Assembly: GCA_905147135.1 (NCBI GenBank)
Contig: LR990050.1
Location: 14,382,001-14,446,000 of the forward strand
Length of the DNA stretch: 64,000 nt
Origin: Blastobasis lacticolella
Lineage: Eukaryota; Arthropoda; Insecta; Lepidoptera; Blastobasidae
Direction: 5' to 3'
Shown here one piece after another: positions 60,851 through 64,000 of this stretch (its first letter is position 1; each line of letters opens with the position of its first letter). The position numbers and the translations under genes were made by a program. Below the pieces are notes generated by a model that was given only the letters and a program-made list of their open reading frames with translations, did not search any database and was not told the DNA's origin.

Positions 60851-62014
60851 AACTTACATACGAACAGTGCAAGTTAAGTAAGAGCTTGTAAAAAAGGCAA
60901 ATATGACAGAATACCTAATTAGTACTACTTAGCCCTTCATACCATTGTAATCATTTTGGAGTTAAGTATTAAAATACCTATTAGTACAATAAGATTCTGT
61001 TACACAAACCCCAAATAATCATGATTATCAAATGAGTATTCAGAATTACCGAAAATAATTATGGACGATAGTTACGACACAATAATGTACTTATCTCGTC
61101 ACAAAACCTCAATCTATATTAAATCGAAACCATTACAGAAACTTCCTTGTAATAAACCCTATGTCACAGCTCATTCCAGATTCAGAGCCTTAGTTCTGCG
61201 TTCAAAACATTGATCAAGCATACGTAACATGTGGGATACAGAAGCCCTCGCATCCCACAATTAGCTGATTACACTGTGCCGGTTTAATCTACACGAATAC
61301 ATTAGGCCCACAAACTTGCCTTAATACGAATGCTCGACGTCATGTATTAATTAATAAAATCGATCTCATTGATATTCCAACTGTAATTGCGAATTAGAAA
61401 CTGTGAGTTTGTGTTGTTGTTGCTCGGCTTCAATACATTACTTAAATAATTAACATTATGCAACTTATTATCAAAGTTATTTCGTGTTTGCAGGTAGTAT
61501 TGTCCATATTCGTAATAAAACAATATAGGTTAGGTTCTTATTGACTTATCGTCGACAATGTGTGTTGGCGGGTAGCAATGTTATTATCATAGAATTGTGG
61601 AGTGACAGAGTCGGTAGAGTCAATATCAAGGTCAAAATTTCATAGAAAGTACGTGACGAATGATATTCCACACGTGCAGCTAGCCAAGTCTTACATTACG
61701 TAGATTTTTTTCTTCACAGCAATCACACAAAGTGGAACCACACTTTTTACATCTATCTTGCCGTTGTGACGGAAAACCCGCATAGCCTTTGTCGTCTGCT
61801 ACACTCCTCAAACAAGAAACAACTTGTCCGGCTACCAGATGTTTGGCTGCCTGCATTTCATTTGAGGCTTTCGAGTTGAAAATTGCTTAGGTCCGAGACA
61901 GGTTCTCGTTTTAAAGTTTAAGATAATGGTTCGATATTTTTTGTTTAAACGCAGTTTAATCAGGTAGTAGGATTCATTTAAGCGTGAGGAGTCCGCCTGG
62001 GTGAGTATGATTTT
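60851..62014. other. No gene seen
   Basis: AT-rich sequence without recognised repeats or coding potential. Confidence 0.45.
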
Positions 62015-62279
62015 CTTCCCGGGTAGTTGGGGTCGGGTATACCCGGATATTTAAGGGATTTTGTACTCGGGTACGGGTATTTCTAAAAAAATTGTTGATG
62101 CGGCAATGTAAAGCCTTAAAGAGTTTAAGTAGCACATATATTCTCCGATAAGTCATAAGGCAACTTAGAAAAAACGTATTATATGTCAGGATAAGTTCAC
62201 GTGTAGTTTATTTTTTGATATTTGTTTTCTTTTTTTAATAAACCTTTGGTTTTTAAATTAAAATTAAACAAAGAAAAAT

Positions 62280-62358
62280 AGTCCATAGGCGGCGGTGACC
62301 ACATTCCATCAGGTGACATGCTTCCCGTTTCTTTGCCTAGTAAGATAAAAAATAAAAA
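62280..62358 (+). repeat. CR1/Zenon-like LINE 3' stub
   Basis: gtccataggcggcggtgacc, catcaggtgacatgc, tttgcc and an A-rich tail. Confidence 0.55.
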
Positions 62359-62524
62359 AACGTTTTAATATCAGTGAAACTAACTTTATAGGAAAGAGAA
62401 ATGCCATTTATGTTTGAATATGGCGCCGCGACAGCCGCGTAGTTTGCCCAATGTGGACGTTCAATTTTCACACATTTTGTAGCAAACGGTAGTATTTCAC
62501 TAATAACTCACCAAAAGCTGTTTT

Positions 62525-63420
62525 TATATAGAAAATAGTCAGGTATTTGACTGCCATCTCACCTGATATTAAGTGCAGATGCAGTCTACGATGGCGTATG
62601 CATACCTGTCTATTAAATACCTATTCACTCTTGTCTTAAAGAGGCCCAAGTTGTACCGCTCAGGGAAAACATGTGCAGGCAGCGAGTTCAAGTCCCTTGC
62701 CGTTCGCAACAGAAAAGAGTGGGAGAAACGCGGATTGCGTATTGGTGGAATGTCGACAATATAGGGATGCGACGCTGACCTACACCTGAAGTCCCGAATG
62801 TGTAATTCCGTCGCACATTCCCCAAAGTGTAGTCTTTAGAAAACCGCCAGAGATGCCACTTTACGGCGGTGATCCAGATTCTGTACATATTCTTGTACCA
62901 ACGGGGGACTGTCTATCAGTTTCATGGCGCGTCTTTCAACCAGCAGATACATATAATAGATGACAACTGTATTCCATGCAAGGGCGAATTTTGGCCGTAT
63001 ATAGTGGCAACCTCTGCTCAGATAAGAAATACCGCCTTGCCCTAGAGAAAATGCCTAGTTTTTTGGCAGCAGTTTTAGCTATGGACTCGATATAACCACC
63101 TAAGTCCAGCTTGGACAGCCTTGCTATCACGTATTTGTAGGGGGGCACCCTGGATTGTTGGAGTCCGACGGAATGTACTTCGCTTGGCGGTCAACAAATC
63201 TCCCCAATCAGAAACATTCTAGAGAGCTTGGTCCAGGCGGTCAATGAGAGACTCTCGACAAGACTCGACATCCTCTCTCTTGATCTTTGCACTGGATGTG
63301 TACCTGCCCGTCACTGTGGTGTCATCTGCACACCCAAAAGCACCGGACACGAGCAGATCATTTACGTGCAACAGGAACAGGATGTTCCTATTCGGTGTTC
63401 AGGGTGGACTTTTGTTAGAA
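62525..63420 (-). pseudogene. Second Jockey-like LINE remnant, heavily decayed
   Basis: Minus-strand relative of the 44036-45308 element. Readable blocks include LFLLHVNDLL, then FGCADDTTVTGRY, where the catalytic Tyr of YADD is replaced by Cys, then YIESIAKTAAKKLGI and CMEYSCHLL. Frames change several times, so no continuous product is possible. The 3' end near 62525 matches the other copies' tail. It sits inside a CGGGTA-rich element. Confidence 0.75.
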
Positions 63421-63591
63421 TAAACAGGCAGCGTCATGTGGCATGACCGAAATCTTATTCATTCGCTTTCCAATAAGGCTAGTTTCTCTGATAAAAAATA
63501 TATTTTTCTTTGTTATATTTCAATTTGAAAAAAGGTTTGAAAAAATACCTTTTACTTGCATTTTCTTAAAAAATCGGCAAATACCCGGGTA

Positions 63592-63835
63592 GAGCTCGTC
63601 TAGTCTAAGATGACGCGCCCCACCACTTAGTTGATTTCGATGTGTGAGTGCAAATATTGATAACGACACTTCATCTAATCAGCCAATGAACGACGCGTAT
63701 TCCTACGTTTGAATTTCACCGGCAACTGAATGACCAATTACAACGGCATTTGTATATGTATTGCGTCCATATTTTAAACTTGCTTGGGTGCGGTAATGCG
63801 ATAGTGGGGCGCGTCATTTTAGATTAGACGAGCTC
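63592..63835. mobile_element. TA-flanked MITE, copy 2
   Basis: Same element as 41156-41400, inverted, with only scattered differences over 244 bases. TA flanks at 63590-63591 and 63836-63837. Removing it restores a run of CCCGGGTA units in the host sequence, which supports TA as the target. Confidence 0.85.
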
Positions 63836-64000
63836 TACCCGGGTATTCCCGGGATTAAAAATAATAATAAAGCCTAGTGAGTACCACTGCCCTATACATT
63901 TCTGCCACCAAGAAATAATGCTTGCATTGTTGAGTTCCGATTTGAAGATTCCATAATAAGCATTCCATATTAGTCCTCACAGTCACAACGCACCTGGCGG

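Larger units (their letters stand above)
62015..63858. mobile_element. Possible hAT-like element with CGGGTA arrays, interrupted twice
   Basis: CCCGGGTA/CGGGTA motifs cluster at 62018-62085 and again at 63580-63590 plus 63836-63855. Between them lie a Jockey-like LINE (62525-63420) and a TA-flanked MITE. Paired arrays of short palindromic motifs resemble the subterminal organisation of the hAT copies here, but no terminal inverted repeat or duplication was located. Confidence 0.3.

Overview
This window reads as non-coding, repeat-rich nuclear DNA of a moth or butterfly (Lepidoptera). Three things point there: a five-exon, insect-style trypsin gene with short GT-AG introns; many RTE-, Jockey- and CR1/Zenon-like LINE tails of a kind familiar from lepidopteran genomes; and tRNA- and 5S-headed SINEs with MITEs. 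The species cannot be named from sequence alone. No tRNA or rRNA gene, operon, CRISPR array or phage is present.

One intact protein-coding gene is well supported: a secreted trypsin-type serine protease on the + strand at 16355-18379 (265 residues, five exons, complete His/Asp/Ser triad, Asp specificity pocket, three disulfide pairs). A GC-rich 127-base stretch at 6295-6421 could be the first coding exon of a nuclear-encoded mitochondrial protein, but this is only a candidate. All other long open frames are retrotransposon remnants or chance.

Layout. 1-5.3 kb: Helitron-like tail, SINEs, an RTE tail and a complete non-autonomous hAT element (4157-5255) with perfect 8-bp target duplications. 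5.3-16 kb: sparse sequence with SINEs, a LINE 3' end and the candidate mitochondrial exon. 16.3-19 kb: trypsin gene. 19-22 kb: repeat-poor stretch with a CTCF-like motif. 22-37 kb: RTE and LINE fragments, a foldback MITE inside a rearranged SINE pair, GC-rich inserts, and a three-level nest (RTE in SINE in SINE) at 36 kb. 37-46 kb: an element with GCAGTGCGC palindromes, two MITEs, a 5S-derived SINE and a Jockey-like LINE with its catalytic YADD still readable. 46-51 kb: minisatellite, SINEs and a second hAT copy (47124-48537) with two later SINE insertions. 51-64 kb: MITE, CR1/Zenon-like LINE tails, a second copy of the GCAGTGCGC element, a second 5S-derived SINE, and a CGGGTA-rich element interrupted by a decayed Jockey-like LINE and a TA-flanked MITE.

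The mobile elements form families. Autonomous-type LINEs (RTE, Jockey, CR1) could have supplied the reverse transcriptase for the SINEs, whose tails resemble them. The hAT and TA-type MITEs encode nothing and would have depended on transposase made elsewhere. The trypsin gene stands alone, without visible tandem paralogues. I see no coherent new multi-gene system. The most interesting material is in element structure: a hAT family carrying an RTE fragment, 5S-derived SINEs, inversion-type retroposon insertions, and repeats that spread CTCF-like motifs.
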